A stretch of DNA of 24,038 nucleotides, taken from contig CAJNOQ010002497.1 in assembly GCA_905250885.1 (NCBI GenBank), positions 1-24,038 on the forward strand, written 5' to 3'. The notes under the pieces are model-generated. The model was not told the origin of the DNA. It saw only the letters and a program-made list of their open reading frames with translations, and made no database searches. The position numbers and the translations under genes are program-made. The DNA is from Didymodactylos carnosus. Lineage: Eukaryota > Rotifera > Eurotatoria > Philodinida > Philodinidae. Each line of letters begins with the position of its first letter. The first letter of the stretch is position 1. Shown here one piece after another: positions 1-11,044 of the stretch.

Positions 1-417
1 GTCAAAAACCCCAAAACTGCAAGGTTTCAAAACAATGGCCGTAACTTTTTCGCGTTTTGGTTTTAACAAAGTTTTTCGGATTCGGAATCGAAAACTGAGG
101 CGACTGATGTGTATTTCGTGAATTTTGAAAAAAGCTCTTTGTTGTTTTAAAGCTGAGCATCTAGCGGATCTAGCCATGTAAAAATATGGGCTCTATGATC
201 TCTGCAAAAATCTGAATTAGATCTGCAAAGTTTGTGTGGCGCTTTTGAGCCGTGCCGGTTTTGGGCACTAGCAAAAATTCAGTGTCGGCTCTGAAACCTT
301 GGAAGTTAGTTTTTTAGATTCAGTTTTCGATTCCGAATCCGAAAAACTTTGTTGAAACCAAAACGCGAAAAAGTTACGGCCATTGTTTTGAAACCTTGCA
401 GTTTTGGGGTTTTTGAC
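1..417. repeat. Inverted-repeat element, 97-bp arms
   Basis: Positions 1-97 and 321-417 are reverse complements of each other with one mismatch that I can see, separated by a 223-bp spacer. The left arm begins at the window edge, so the element may extend further left. No transposase reading frame lies inside it. The segment at about 80-117 recurs in diverged form at 5109-5152, which shows that it belongs to a dispersed family. The element class is unknown; a non-autonomous foldback or MITE-like element is the simplest reading. Confidence 0.8.
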
Positions 418-945
418 AACTTCCGAGTTTTTTGAATTAATGGACTGGTAAAAAGTCTCCCCAAAACGCCAGGCGCACATGTTCGTGATCAGCGCACAAT
501 TTTCTATCGATTGGTGTGTAAAACGTTGAAAAATAAATTTCACTTGAAGTCTGCTTTTCGTGCATCTTACATTTACTAATTTACCGTACCTAACAGTTCG
601 TTGTAGAGGGGTTTTTCTATCGAAGCTAACTTGAAATTATTAATAGCGCGGGCAAAAAAATTCACATATAAGATCGGTATTTTTTAGCCATTAAGACAGA
701 TTAGAAAATGTTCTACTGTAAATTATTATAGGTAAGTATTGTTAGTTTGATTTCAAATTCTCATTTTTATTTTTGATTAAAATGCATTTCAGAATAAAAA
801 GAGAACAGCTATTTCTGCTTAAAGATTCTAATTCGATATAAAATGAGATTTTTTTGCATATAATTTTTCAAACTACTTTTGTGTCTGTAGCATTTCGTAT
901 AACTAATCATATTTACAAATTTTGTTTTTATTTTTGTTGTTATTC
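418..945. other. 5' flank of the SLC38A11-like gene, no gene seen
   Basis: This AT-rich stretch has no convincing coding exon. A good donor (GTAAGT) at 731 and a pyrimidine-rich acceptor ending near 892 could define a 5'UTR intron. A coding exon upstream of that donor is unlikely, because its ATG (708) runs straight into an in-frame TAG. Confidence 0.5.
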
Positions 946-2979
946 ATGAAGGAAGATCATGACGCAATTATACCCATTAGACAGAGTGGTATTGCTGGTG
1001 CTTCGTACAATCTTATTAACAGCATTGTCGGAAGTGGAGTGATAGGTAAAAAAATAAACATATATCTTTTCTTTGTATATAATAACGTTTCATGTTCTTT
1101 ATAAACAGGAATGTCCTATGCTTTTCGACAAGCCGGTTTTGGTGTTGGAATTATTATATTGTTACTTGTTGCCGTTTTAACTGGTGAGATTTTGGTGAGC
1201 TGAAAATGTTTTAGCATAGAAAGTAAAAAAGAAAAGTTTTGATGTATATTTAATTGTTTCTTTTTTTTTTTATAAGATTTTTCCATCACATTACTACTTC
1301 GAAGTGGTGATTTGGCAAAAGTGACAACATATCAAGATTTGGTTTTACATGTGATGGGAAAACCAGGTAATTATAATATCTCGTTTAAATTACTAAGCCT
1401 TTTTTAAATGTTTTGTTTATGTCTACAGTAATTGAATAAATTTTATTTTTAAGGTTTTTATTGGTTATCATTGGTTCAATTTGGATACCCTTTCATTTGT
1501 AATTGATGAGTTTATATTAAATGAATCAATAGTAAACAATACATCATATTAACTGTGTTTAGGTTTGGTTAGTTATAATATTATAATTGGCGATACTGTT
1601 ACAAAAGTAATTCGGCGACTTTTTGTAGGTACGTTTGGCTAAAAAATATCATAATCTACTTATTAAAGATTATCTTAATTAGTACATGCAGAGCAAATAA
1701 AGTTTTTTTTGAATTATTTTAACTTGTATACATTTGAAGACTCTTACTTTTTAATTTGATATTTTGTTTTCAATTTAGATGCACCCATTATTTTTCATAA
1801 CCGTTATTTTATTATTTTTCTTTCATCCATCTGTGTTACACTACCATTATCATTGTATCGTAATATTGCTCGATTATCTCGTGTAAGCTTTTGATTACAA
1901 ACATTCTTTTTTTCTTTAAAATAGTTCATATAACAACATGTTTAGATTTCGTTAGTGGGTCTAGTGCTGGTGTTTATTGTTTTGTTAGTATTAATCAAAC
2001 GTGGCTTCAATATCGTCGATCATATGTAAATATTATGATTCTACTACTATGGATATTGTTTTCTCTCTTGTCTTCATTAGTCCGATAAAAGAGCGTCATT
2101 GGAATTTTGCTGATACAAATGTCGCCGAAGGTTTTGGAGTAATGGCATTCGCCTTTATGTGTCATCATAATTCATTTTTAATATATAATTCGATGGAAGA
2201 TGCTACTTTACCACGATGGCGTTTAGTGACAACAATTACGGTTTTTGTTTCGTTAGCATTTGCCATGTCGTATGGTTTAGCCGGTTATATGGTATTTGGA
2301 CAAAGTGCGGAAGGTTTGTTTGGAAAAAAAGAAAAGAGACTATTGATATCTTACATTTATATATTTTATTTCATTTTAAGGTGACCTATTGGAAAATTAT
2401 TGTCATTATGATTCATTAATAAATATGATGCGATTGATGTATGCTTTTAATATTATGCTAACATTTCCTCTTGAATGTCTTGTTTGTCGACAGGTAATAA
2501 AATGTTTGATTTTCATATAATATACAGAAATTATTATTCCTACAAGAAATATGTGATTTTAGGTTGCTGAAATTTTAATTTTTAAATCTTTAAAATTCAA
2601 TTTTCATAATCATCATATAATTATAACAATTGTTATTGTTATTTGTTCAGTATTGATATCTTTATCAACGGATTGTCTAGGAATTGTACTAGAATTAAAT
2701 GGAACATTAATGGCATCCTCATTAGCTTATATTTTACCTTCATTATGTTATATTAAATTAAAATCAAGTGATTCATGGTTAAGATTTGATATACTGGCAG
2801 CAACTATAATGTTGACAATCGGTATCTCTTTGACAATAGCCGGTTTTTTATTACCATTACGACAGGCATTAACAGAAGGCTATAAATGTAAACATGGAAT
2901 GGATCCGGATTATTGTTTAAAAATATTTCCAAAAACACATAAAAATATATCGTTGTTAGTAAAAACGGTTATTCATTAG
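946..2979 (+). CDS. SLC38A11: SLC38A11-like sodium-coupled neutral amino acid transporter
   Basis: A multi-pass membrane protein of the AAAP/SLC38 family, predicted to move neutral amino acids across the plasma or an internal membrane; the substrate is inferred from the family. Ten exons (946-1045, 1109-1183, 1277-1366, 1454-1498, 1563-1628, 1779-1882, 1946-2025, 2081-2313, 2381-2493, 2563-2979) splice in phase to 440 aa. Family landmarks in order are NSIVGSGVIG (25-34, TM1), LPLSLYRNIA, FMCHHNSFLIY (212-222), GDLLENYC, TFPLECLV and DCLGIVLELNG (339-349). They match human SLC38A11 in order, and the length is similar. The ATG at 946 is chosen because a stop lies upstream in frame at 904-906 and no good upstream coding exon is visible. 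The C-terminus is short. Introns are 55-150 nt. No lesions are seen. Other SLC38 members are less likely given the CHHNSFL and DCLGIVLELNG blocks. Confidence 0.92.
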
Positions 2980-3144
2980 TTAAGAACAGGCGTGCATCCA
3001 TTTCGGAAAATATCACATTCGATGATAGATGAAATCGATTGAAATCGATTAGATAACTCTAGACCTAACCTAGAAATAACCTAGAAAAAGTTTATTTAGA
3101 TTTGTTTATTTTGAATATCAAAAGTACTGTAAATAGCGACATCG

Positions 3145-3150
3145 AATAAA
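3145..3150 (+). promoter_or_regulatory. Candidate polyadenylation signal of the SLC38A11-like gene
   Basis: An AATAAA hexamer lies 166 nt downstream of the TAG stop at 2977-2979. It is the first canonical hexamer after the stop. The cleavage site itself cannot be seen. Confidence 0.5.
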
Positions 3151-4122
3151 AAGTCATTGTTTTTTGACAAGCGATAATCTTTTTTTCAAAAGAATTGAGA
3201 ATAGTATCAAATGTGTGGCCTTGTTCAGCCCTGATCTTTTCTTATATTATTGTTTTCTATATATCTTATTTATTTTTCAATAGATGTTTTGCTAGTCTGA
3301 GATCTTTGACTTTCATTTTATTGTGTTATTAAACAGAAGGGCAGTTCTTAGCCTTTACATAATGTAGACGCATGTAAAACATTGTCAGCTCATTACACAA
3401 TTTTTTTTTCTCAGTTTCAGTATTTTGCCTACTGCAATTAATTTTATCTGTGATTTTTAGAGAAAATGTGATATTTTTCTCTCCACTAATTGAAAAATAG
3501 AGTTTGAATAATGTCATCTATGCTTTTATATTCTTTATCGCTTTATAGAGACAGAATCTCTCTCAACGTTGTTATATTTGTTTCTTACTAATAATAAACA
3601 TTGTTATCTTTTTCACTGTTATATATCAAATTAGAAACTTTTGTAATTACTGAATATTTTAACATCAATGACCTTCAATACACATACTTATCAATTTTTA
3701 TAAAAGATATTTAGCCTTTAGTTATAGGATTATTAAGGAAAAAATATTAACGTATCCTATTCGCATTAGAAATACACAGGACACAAGTGCGTTTAGGTAC
3801 AAATTCTGTACTATTTGTCGATGTAGAAATAACAATGACAATTTATTCACAATAGTTTCTTCGATATTTATATGCACAAAAAAGTTTAAATCATTTCTTA
3901 GAACGGTATCTAAATCAGAACACAATTCACATTAAATGATTGCGTTTTAAAGACCTTAGTAATAGAGGTAAGTGAACAATTTATCAATCGACTTTTCTTC
4001 TTTCTTGTTCTAATGACGTGATTAGTCTTATTAAAATGTCATATTATTTTCTGTTCTTCTGAAGTCATGCTCTGTCCAGGTTTTCTAATGTTATTTCTCT
4101 CGTTCTTCTTTGTGTGGTCGAT

Positions 4123-4125
<3 letters not shown>

Positions 4126-4154
<29 letters not shown>
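4126..4154. repeat. (TA)n microsatellite
   Basis: An uninterrupted alternating AT run of about 29 nt. Length polymorphism is expected. Confidence 0.95.
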
Positions 4155-4158
<4 letters not shown>

Positions 4159-5108
4159 GTTGTATTTTTTCATGTTTGATATTCTTGTTTTCTTACCGAA
4201 TAAAGCAGACAAGGTAAGAAGTAATCAATTTTAGATTTAATTACCTAATAAGATCTATAGGTAACTAAAGGTTATAGAGAAATTAAAGTTAACAGCACTC
4301 TGCATGTGTGATTATTATCAAAATTTTCATCTCATTATTTTGCCAACATCAGAAACAGATAAACTCTATCTATTTGTTTTATCAGTAAATGTTTTAATCA
4401 TTTTTAGTAGCAGAATTTCCTTTAAATTTGGAGAGGGATTCTGACCATCGGACAACAACTCATCGGTCTTCCCACAAAGAGTGGCACGTTTTTCACCTTG
4501 GGTTTGTTGAAAAATATTGTAGTTACCTAATCGCAGATAAAATTCTAAAAAAACACATCAACATCGAGTTACTATTTCAAAATCGAAAAAAAACAGTGAA
4601 CTATTGTAATTATTGATGTGTTAGTTTTAGCATTTTACGTTTGCCTCTTGTGAACAGGTTAATTTTAATACTCAAACAAAGGACGTTCAATCAAACATTG
4701 TAGCGTATCATTGATTCTCATATAGTATTTGAGTGGCGAAAAGAAAAAAGTGTAGATATCATGTAAAGAATAACATTAAACTTGAGCTTACTATATTTGG
4801 ATTCCTTATTCAAAACTGCATCTAACCAAGGTACTCCCGAGTCTCCAAACCACAAAGTGGAATTTTGGCAAGAGCCGGAACGTATATGAACCCTACTAGT
4901 TTTTTATGTGGAGGGCTAGACCTTTGACTCACACATCATTAGAGTGGCCAGGTAACCAGCTTTAAAAATATGTAGAGCTTTCTTTCAAATTTTGTTTCGT
5001 TGCTGAGAAAATTCATTTTTTCTAATTCAGAGGCGAAAAGTCGAAATTCTGTCCGTAGTGCTCAATTTTCTCGATCAAAATTCAACTTTTGAGCAATAAA
5101 AATATCAT

Positions 5109-5152
5109 ATTCGGAATTAGGATCAAAAACTGAGTCGACTGATGTGTATTTC
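5109..5152 (+). repeat. Dispersed repeat segment related to 80-117
   Basis: The 24-nt segment at about 5129-5152 (AAAACTGAG, one mismatch, CGACTGATGTGTATTTC) is shared with 91-117, and both copies are preceded by ATTCGGAAT. The copies sit in otherwise unrelated flanks, which marks an interspersed repeat family. The full extent is unclear; sequence from about 4800 to 5160 may belong to the same element. Confidence 0.6.
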
Positions 5153-5916
5153 AAAATTTTTTACTTGATATTCATTTATGGTGAAAATCTTAATAGTTTG
5201 GTTAGTTATCAAATTTTAAATATAGTTTATAAATAAACTACAATTAAGTTGTTCATCAATATCACAGAAAAATAGAGTATTGTTTTTACTATCGCTGTAT
5301 ATAAAGGGAAAGTTTCCTCAAGCTTTCTATACGGAAATAAAGTACCTCCGCCACTGCTTTTGTATTGTTCTAAGTCAAACTATTTAATCAAATACCATGT
5401 TGGTTTTAATAATTTTGTATTATATTCTCATCTCATTACTTTGTTTCATTTTGAAAAGGATCTAAAGTGAGGTATTTCCGTTTATTACAGTATAAATTTC
5501 GCCGTATAAATAAGTAAACTTTGAAAAAGAATTAATTGAGCATTTATATAATTATTTTTATTCAAACAAATATATTTTAACGTATGTGCAAACGCGCAGA
5601 TAAGGTGCACGATTGATCAATAGCTTGTGTATTTTTTCTGTTTCAAAATAGTAATCCTTTGTAAGAAAAAAAAAAAGTACAAAAAAAATAATATAATAAC
5701 ATATTCAGTAAAAGGAGAGATTATAAATAAATATAATATATAAAAACAATGAATTGGATGGCATGCTTCTTTGTTTAGATGATGGATATAAGTGAAGAAG
5801 AGTGCTTACATTTGAGTTAATGAAGAGAACAGGATATGACAAATGCAAATTGAACACTGGTTTTAAAACTCAAATATTTATAACTCATAAACAAACAGAT
5901 TAAAACAAAAACACGT

Positions 5917-7039
5917 CTATTCTTTTACTTCTACAATAAGAGGTGCTTCATAGAGACTATGACGTATTCCAAATGAATATCCGGGAGCTGCTTGTTTGTG
6001 CATCCACACCTAAAGAAAAAAAATATAAATATAAAATAATTTTTTTGAAATTAAATTATTTTAAACATACTTTTTCCGGTGAATAAACACCAGGACCTGG
6101 TTTTGACGTATTATCACCTGGCATTGAATTTCTTGCTGTCATGCTATAACTTGGTGGCTCTTGTTTATAAATACTTGGTTTAATAACATCGTCTAAAATA
6201 TTTAAATGTTATCTAGATAAGAACAAAAGACAAAAGAGTTAATAACTCACATGTTCCTGGCCCTAAAATCGAGAACATATATTTAAATTATATATGTAAA
6301 CACAATGAAAATGTCAACATTTACCGGGAGTTCTTTGCAAATCTTCATCGAATCCTCCTCGTTTACTCCTTCCAGTCAGCGTATATATTGGAGCTTGTTT
6401 TTTCACACTAACAACAGTTTTTCCGAGCATTGCTGGTAAACCATAGGCATTTGGAGCTGGCGTATTATCCAAACCAAAATACTTATGTCTTGAGCCAAAT
6501 GTGTATGATGGCGGTGATTCAAAAACACTTTTCATTGGGCCATGTTCTTCTGGTTTATCTAAATATACGAGAAGAGATTGAATAGATTAACAGTGTTTTA
6601 AATCTACTTACATGTTCCAGGACCGGGATTTTGATCTGCTTTTAGATCACCACGTCGAGCATAAAGACTATATTGTGGTGTTCCATCTTTACCATCACGA
6701 AAAATTTTTGGATTCTAAAGATAAACTGTGTTTTAGAAATCAAAAGATATGTGTCTGCTAATAACTTACGGGAAAATAACATGGACCAGGTGATGCTTCA
6801 TCTTTAAATTTACCATGTTTTAATCCAAATGAATATGCTGGTTGTTTTGAATGAACTGAACGTGGATCATGATTACCACTGCCTACTAGTCCAGGTAACT
6901 GATAGACGGGTCCCGGCGTAGAATTCATTGCCGATATTGGCCCTCTAAAAATTAAAAGAGTATAAAAAATCTTTTTCTTCTTTTCCGTTATATTAAACTT
7001 TTTTCTAATTTACCTCGGTTTTGTCTCGTTCCAAACCAT
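5917..7039 (-). CDS. CIMAP1A: CIMAP1A/ODF3 (SHIPPO1) ciliary microtubule-associated protein
   Basis: A SHIPPO-repeat protein of sperm-tail outer dense fibres and axonemal microtubules. Seven exons on the minus strand (7014-7039, 6770-6944, 6612-6714, 6325-6558, 6251-6262, 6071-6192, 5917-6009) splice in phase to 254 aa, the length I recall for human ODF3. Proline-glycine SHIPPO motifs recur at 18-23 (TPGPVY), 60-65 (SPGPCY), 96-102 (NPGPGTY), 134-140 (TPAPNAY), 178-184 (TPGPGTY) and 214-220 (KPGPGVY). The block GRSKRGGFDEDL and the C-terminal APLIVEV also follow the human protein. The fourth motif carries A for G, as in human. Exon 5 is a 12-nt microexon. Introns are 53-69 nt, all GT-AG. An AG after a T-rich run near 7099-7100 may be a 5'UTR or spliced-leader acceptor. 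A paralogue (ODF3L1/ODF3L2) is possible but fits less well. Confidence 0.92.
6251..6262 (-). other. 12-nt coding microexon (exon 5) of CIMAP1A
   Basis: The acceptor TTTTAG, then 12 nt, then the donor GTGAGT. The 12 nt are needed to rebuild the SHIPPO motif TPGPGTY across exons 4, 5 and 6 (phase 1 on both sides). Skipping it would keep the frame but remove four residues of the repeat. Confidence 0.85.
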
Positions 7040-7314
7040 TGTTCAAATGTATGTTTCTTATGTATATACAATGGCTTATTTTAGCCGAGAAAAATAATCT
7101 AAAATAGATAAATAGAACAGAATTGAGTAAGAAAAATTTACTTAAGAAAGAGATTGAAATGTTCATCTAGATGCATGAATGAGGACAACATTACTGAACT
7201 TATTCAAGCGCTGTGGTCATTCATTCTTTTTTTTTGTATCCAAAGTGATTTTCAAGAGGAAAACAAATTCTTATATTTTCATTAGTTTTGGAGCATCAAG
7301 GTGAAAAAGCTTTC

Positions 7315-7509
7315 ATTCGTATTATGGTGAATACAAATTGATATATTTTAGCTGCTTATGTATACATGAATGAATAGGTTTTTCAGTTGTTACTGAAAAT
7401 TTTAAATTCATTATTACGATAATATCTAAGCACCAGTTTGAAAAACCTATTGGTTCGTGTGTACATTAGCAGCTAAAGTAATACTAATTTGTGTTCACCA
7501 TAGCACGAA
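7315..7509. repeat. Imperfect inverted-repeat (foldback) element
   Basis: Arms 7315-7385 and 7439-7509, about 71 nt each, are reverse complements at an estimated 80-85% identity, around a 53-nt spacer. The inner ends are perfect (TAGGTTTTTCA and its complement). No coding capacity. It is probably an old MITE. Confidence 0.7.
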
Positions 7510-7546
7510 CAAACGATTATCTGTTATTTAGTAAATATTATTATAA

Positions 7547-7877
7547 CTAGCGATTTATCTAGCGGTCGGGCCGAATGGACGGCGTCCTATCGATTTTTCA
7601 GCTGTCCGTGTTGAAAATGACAACTGATTTAGCAAAAAAAATAGCTCGTCAGACGGCAGATCCTCGGAACATTTATCTAATCCTTCGGTAAATGAAACAT
7701 AGATAAATCACTAGCAAAAAGGGAGATATCTCTTTTCGCACATATATATCACATATATATCTGATCTCTGCTCTGTGTTTTGCTTCCCTTTTTCTTCCTC
7801 GTCCCTTTGCGTCATATGTGTGCCAATATTTGCACACGCATATCTTTTGCAAGAAAAGATATCTCCTTTTTTACTAG
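7547..7877. repeat. Nested inverted repeats with CTAG-bounded ends
   Basis: The segment 7547-7560 is matched in inverted orientation by 7701-7714 (13 of 14). Starting from the same CTAG, 7711-7740 is matched in inverted orientation by 7848-7877, including the GGAGATATCT core. The two hairpins therefore abut at about 7711-7714. They may be two solo elements or one compound foldback. Confidence 0.5.
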
Positions 7878-8188
7878 ATGCCCCCTGGTTATAACCTTAG
7901 GTCAAGAAATAGTTCGTCTGTTCCTTACATGCGAACTTTTGGAGATAAAAAAAAGCAAAATGGCAGAAAAAGACTTGTTTCGTACTATGAGAAACTAGCT
8001 TTATAAAGATTTCTTGAGACTTTTAGTTCTTTTAAAAAAACCCGAACAAACGCGGTTTTTTTGTGCAGTTGTAGAGCGATAACTGTAGTTCAGCGTAACA
8101 TAACCCAGTATTGCTTTTCTGCGATGTAGATCAATATCCTGTCGCCATTATGCAAAAAAATATTTGTAGGACACGTTTGCTGTAAGAC

Positions 8189-8218
8189 TCACGAAAAATA
8201 GCGTTGTATTTTTCGTGA
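8189..8218. repeat. Short perfect hairpin
   Basis: A 12-bp stem (TCACGAAAAATA and its complement) around a 6-nt loop. The run of T and A is not a known animal terminator, and the function is unknown. Confidence 0.5.
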
Positions 8219-8372
8219 TCTCAGCTCTATCGCGCTCATACGAAAACAGCTCTCGACTCCTCTCAAATATTTTTTAGCGATCGGGATTTATTCACATTTT
8301 TCGCCCACTACTAATAAATGAGTTGTATTATTCTTATTACCAGCTCGCAAACGCAAGATCTATGCTAGCCAC

Positions 8373-8809
8373 GACCAGAGATCATCGCAGGACAAGGCTG
8401 CCCTGCTGTCCTGCCGGGCAGGGCGATATATATCTTTTGCCTTGCTCTGCAGCAGGGCAGAGCAACAAAAAATTCCTTGATCGGCCCTGCGAGAGATTAA
8501 TTTTTGAGATTTTCAAGCTTCCTTTTAAGTAAAATTTTGAGATCTCTCGTATATGTGAAAATAAAAATGACAGTCTACTTTTCTACAATTGACAATTAAT
8601 AAAAATAGATTCTGCTACGTATGAGAAACACATCCAGTATTTGTAATGAGTTTCTTGAAGATAAAGTCTTCTAGGTTAAGGAGAAAAACTTTCTTTTGCA
8701 CTGCAGGGCGTTCTACCCAGCCAGACAGGGTCAAAAAAATTTTATAAGTAATTTTCTGGTGGGGCGGCAGGACAGGGCGCAAAAAGTTGCCCTGCGATGG
8801 TCTCTGGTC
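8373..8809. mobile_element. GC-rich terminal-inverted-repeat element, non-autonomous
   Basis: Termini GACCAGAGAYCATCGCAGGR are inverted at 8373 and 8809, matching in about 21 of 23 positions, and a weaker inner match continues through GCCCTG and TCCTGCC motifs. The inside is markedly more GC-rich than its surroundings and repeats GCCCTGC on both strands. There is no transposase frame. A target-site duplication is not clear, so the superfamily is not assigned. Confidence 0.6.
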
Positions 8810-9100
8810 ACGACATAATCGGCTGTCCTGAGCATGACATTTATCCATTTCTCGTCTTCACTAAATTAAAGTCAAGATTAAAGATTAATATCTATCGATT
8901 TTACAGAAATGTGATAAAACTTTGAACGAGAATCAACGGGGGCTGTATACTATGTGTCTGAGTAAGACAAAACGATGATGAAGTGTCTCACCGCGACTCT
9001 GTATCATATTGGAATTGTCAGAGAAAATCGTGATCGTAACATGATTTTAAAACTTGATTAGGTTGCGACAAGCGAGAGCTCTACTACAACAGAAGCAGTA

Positions 9101-9496
9101 CACTGTAAAAAATAGTCGTAGATTAATAAACTATCAAAAAGGGTTTATTGAGACCAATAAACCTTTTAAAAAACGCTTTTCCGTTTTTTATATCCAAAAA
9201 ACTAAAAAGCGTTCGTGACAGATGCAAAATGAAAAACGGCCGGTTTTTTATCAAAAATAAAAAACTCTTCAGTTTTTCAGCTGATATTTTAGACTTGACA
9301 AAAAACTGAAAAGGGTTTTTTATTTTTGATAAAAAACCGCCCGTTTTTCATTTTGCATCTGTCACGAACGCTTTTTAGTTTTTTGGATATAAAAAACGAA
9401 ATATATATAAAAACGGAAAAGCGTTTTTTAAAAGGTTTATTGGTCTCAATAAACCCTTTTTGATAGTTTATTCATCTACAACTATTTTTTACAGTG
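9101..9496. mobile_element. Tc1/mariner-type MITE, near-perfect palindrome
   Basis: The element starts CACTGTAAAAAATAG and ends with its complement, and is flanked by TA on both sides (9099-9100 and 9497-9498), the target duplication of Tc1/mariner elements. The arms, roughly 9101-9279 and 9302-9496, are almost identical in inverted orientation. The main difference is an extra 15-17 nt AT run near 9397-9413 in the right arm. A spacer of about 20 nt lies in the centre. It has no coding capacity. High arm identity suggests recent movement; the transcript would form a long hairpin. Confidence 0.85.
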
Positions 9497-9684
9497 TACT
9501 TGAGTCGATTCGATTTCTGATTGTTAAAACAATAATATTGTTCGACTTTTTAGTGAAAAAGAGATAATTGAAGCAATGTGTTCACCTGTATTATGTACTA
9601 CTTGACTAGACTGTTGTTTTTTTCTACGGAAGCAAAGTTTGCCAAATTATCATTAACAATAAATCCTGTTTCATTTAATTTATG

Positions 9685-9702
9685 TGTATGTATGTATGTA
9701 TG
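9685..9702. repeat. (GTAT)n microsatellite
   Basis: About four and a half copies of GTAT. Confidence 0.8.
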
Positions 9703-10967
9703 TCTCAAACCGTTTTATTTTGTTTCTTTTTCTCTTCTATACTTTTCCTCTCGCGAAAAAAAAGTGAGATATTGTTTGATATCTATTTAGAGGTACTTTA
9801 TAGCAAACGGTAACCATATTACACACATATGCGAGAGTTATTATTGACAAGTGCCAATTCTCTATTTTATTTGAAAAAAAACCTACCACAATTTCTTCTT
9901 TTGTAAATGCGTTTACAATAAAAAATGAAAATGTGTATTCTTCATAGAAAATAACCTTTTTTTTCGTTTGTTAGCAACAGATAACCTAGTAACACAACCC
10001 CGGTACCCGACATCAACAATTCTTTTTAAAAATTCATATACACGCTTTTTTTTGTTGTTTCCATCAGTTGATTTAATTTTAATCAGAAAGAGAAAAGAAA
10101 AAAAAAATCAATTTTTTTGTTACACAATTCTATTGTTGTTATGGTAGATGGTGTTTCGTTCGTTTCCAGAAAAAATCTTTTTTTTTTTGAAGAAAATGTC
10201 AGATTTCTTTTTTACACAGACATCTATCTATCTAAAACAATCTCAAATGAAGTGACAAATTTTCATTTTTGTACACAAATTGATAATTTTCTTTTCTTTT
10301 ACTTGTGTGTATTATGAACTATTTCTCAACAAATGAGAATTTCAAAATAAAAGTAGTATTATTTTAAAATTCTTTTCTTTGAATAGATGTAAGCACTTCT
10401 TTCTTGTTAGACATCTGTAATCAGGACATTTTTTTAAATCATTTTGAAGCTCACTAGAAAATTCTTCAATGACGAGAAAAATAAAATTTTTTTTAAAAAG
10501 TTTTTCTTACTCTACTTATGCAATAATATAGTTACAGAAAAAAATGACATGGGATTGCTGCAATTTTTTTCTCTCGTAGATAGTTTCCTTAAATGTTAAT
10601 TAAATCACATTAAATCCAGATTTTGTAGTACAATGAAAATGAATACATTCATTAAAAAAGATTTTTCGAGTATTTTTTTAATCAAAGATCGTACAAGTCA
10701 CCAATTGTTTGAGTTCAATATGTAAACACAACGATACAATTAATACGTTCTGTCTCGTTTCTGTTTATTGTCTAAAACACTCTCTCGACTCAATTCTTCA
10801 TCATTTGTTTACTTAGTGATGGACATTGTTCACTTTCTTGGTGACTTGTTCGACAAGTATAATCCTTTATGATGTTATGAATTTTATTTTCTTCAAAGGA
10901 AAACGTATATATTCAAAACAATGGTATGTCTCTAAGTATTATAGATTCGAAATGTTATCAACACGGA

Positions 10968-11044
10968 TTAAAATGATCGATCAGTCATAGAATCTACCGT
11001 ACCTTCTTGAAATTGATCATTTGACCTTAACCTTCCTGAATCGC
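10968..11044 (-). other. Candidate extra C-terminal exon beside the ODAD2 relic
   Basis: A TTTTAG acceptor at 11045-11050 is followed by 77 nt that are open in one frame, reading DSGRLRSNDQFQEGTVDS and then a stop (TAA, 10968-10970). The composition is protein-like rather than intronic. It has no counterpart that I know in human ARMC4. It could be a lineage-specific tail exon or chance; 25 open codons alone are weak evidence. Confidence 0.3.

Larger units (their letters stand above)
2980..5916. other. Intergenic region, no gene seen
   Basis: This gap lies between the SLC38A11-like gene and the 3' end of CIMAP1A. It holds the 3' UTR of the first gene, a TA microsatellite (4126-4154) and a dispersed repeat segment (5109-5152). 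Reading frames of 60-67 codons near 3329, 3722 and 4428 are AT-rich, lack splice-compatible extensions and resemble no family I know, so I do not call them. Confidence 0.6.
7040..10967. other. Repeat-rich intergenic region without genes
   Basis: About 3.9 kb between CIMAP1A and the ODAD2 relic. It holds inverted-repeat elements at 7315-7509, 7547-7877, 8373-8809 and 9101-9496, a short hairpin at 8189-8218 and a (GTAT)n run at 9685-9702. From 9500 to 10960 the sequence is AT-rich with homopolymer runs and no recognisable gene. Reading frames of 66-77 codons at 7780, 8323, 8615, 9578 and 10117 lie in or beside repeats or are low complexity. Confidence 0.65.

Noticed and set aside
268-543. Minus-strand 91-codon frame
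   Set aside because: Much of it is the arm of an inverted repeat, with no family resemblance and no splice context.
4428-4616. Plus-strand 62-codon frame after a possible acceptor
   Set aside because: Only the first part looks protein-like, there is no donor or partner exon, and it lies next to dispersed-repeat sequence.
7780-8848. Several 69-77 codon frames between 7780 and 8848
   Set aside because: They sit in or across foldback and GC-rich TIR elements and lack any recognisable domain.
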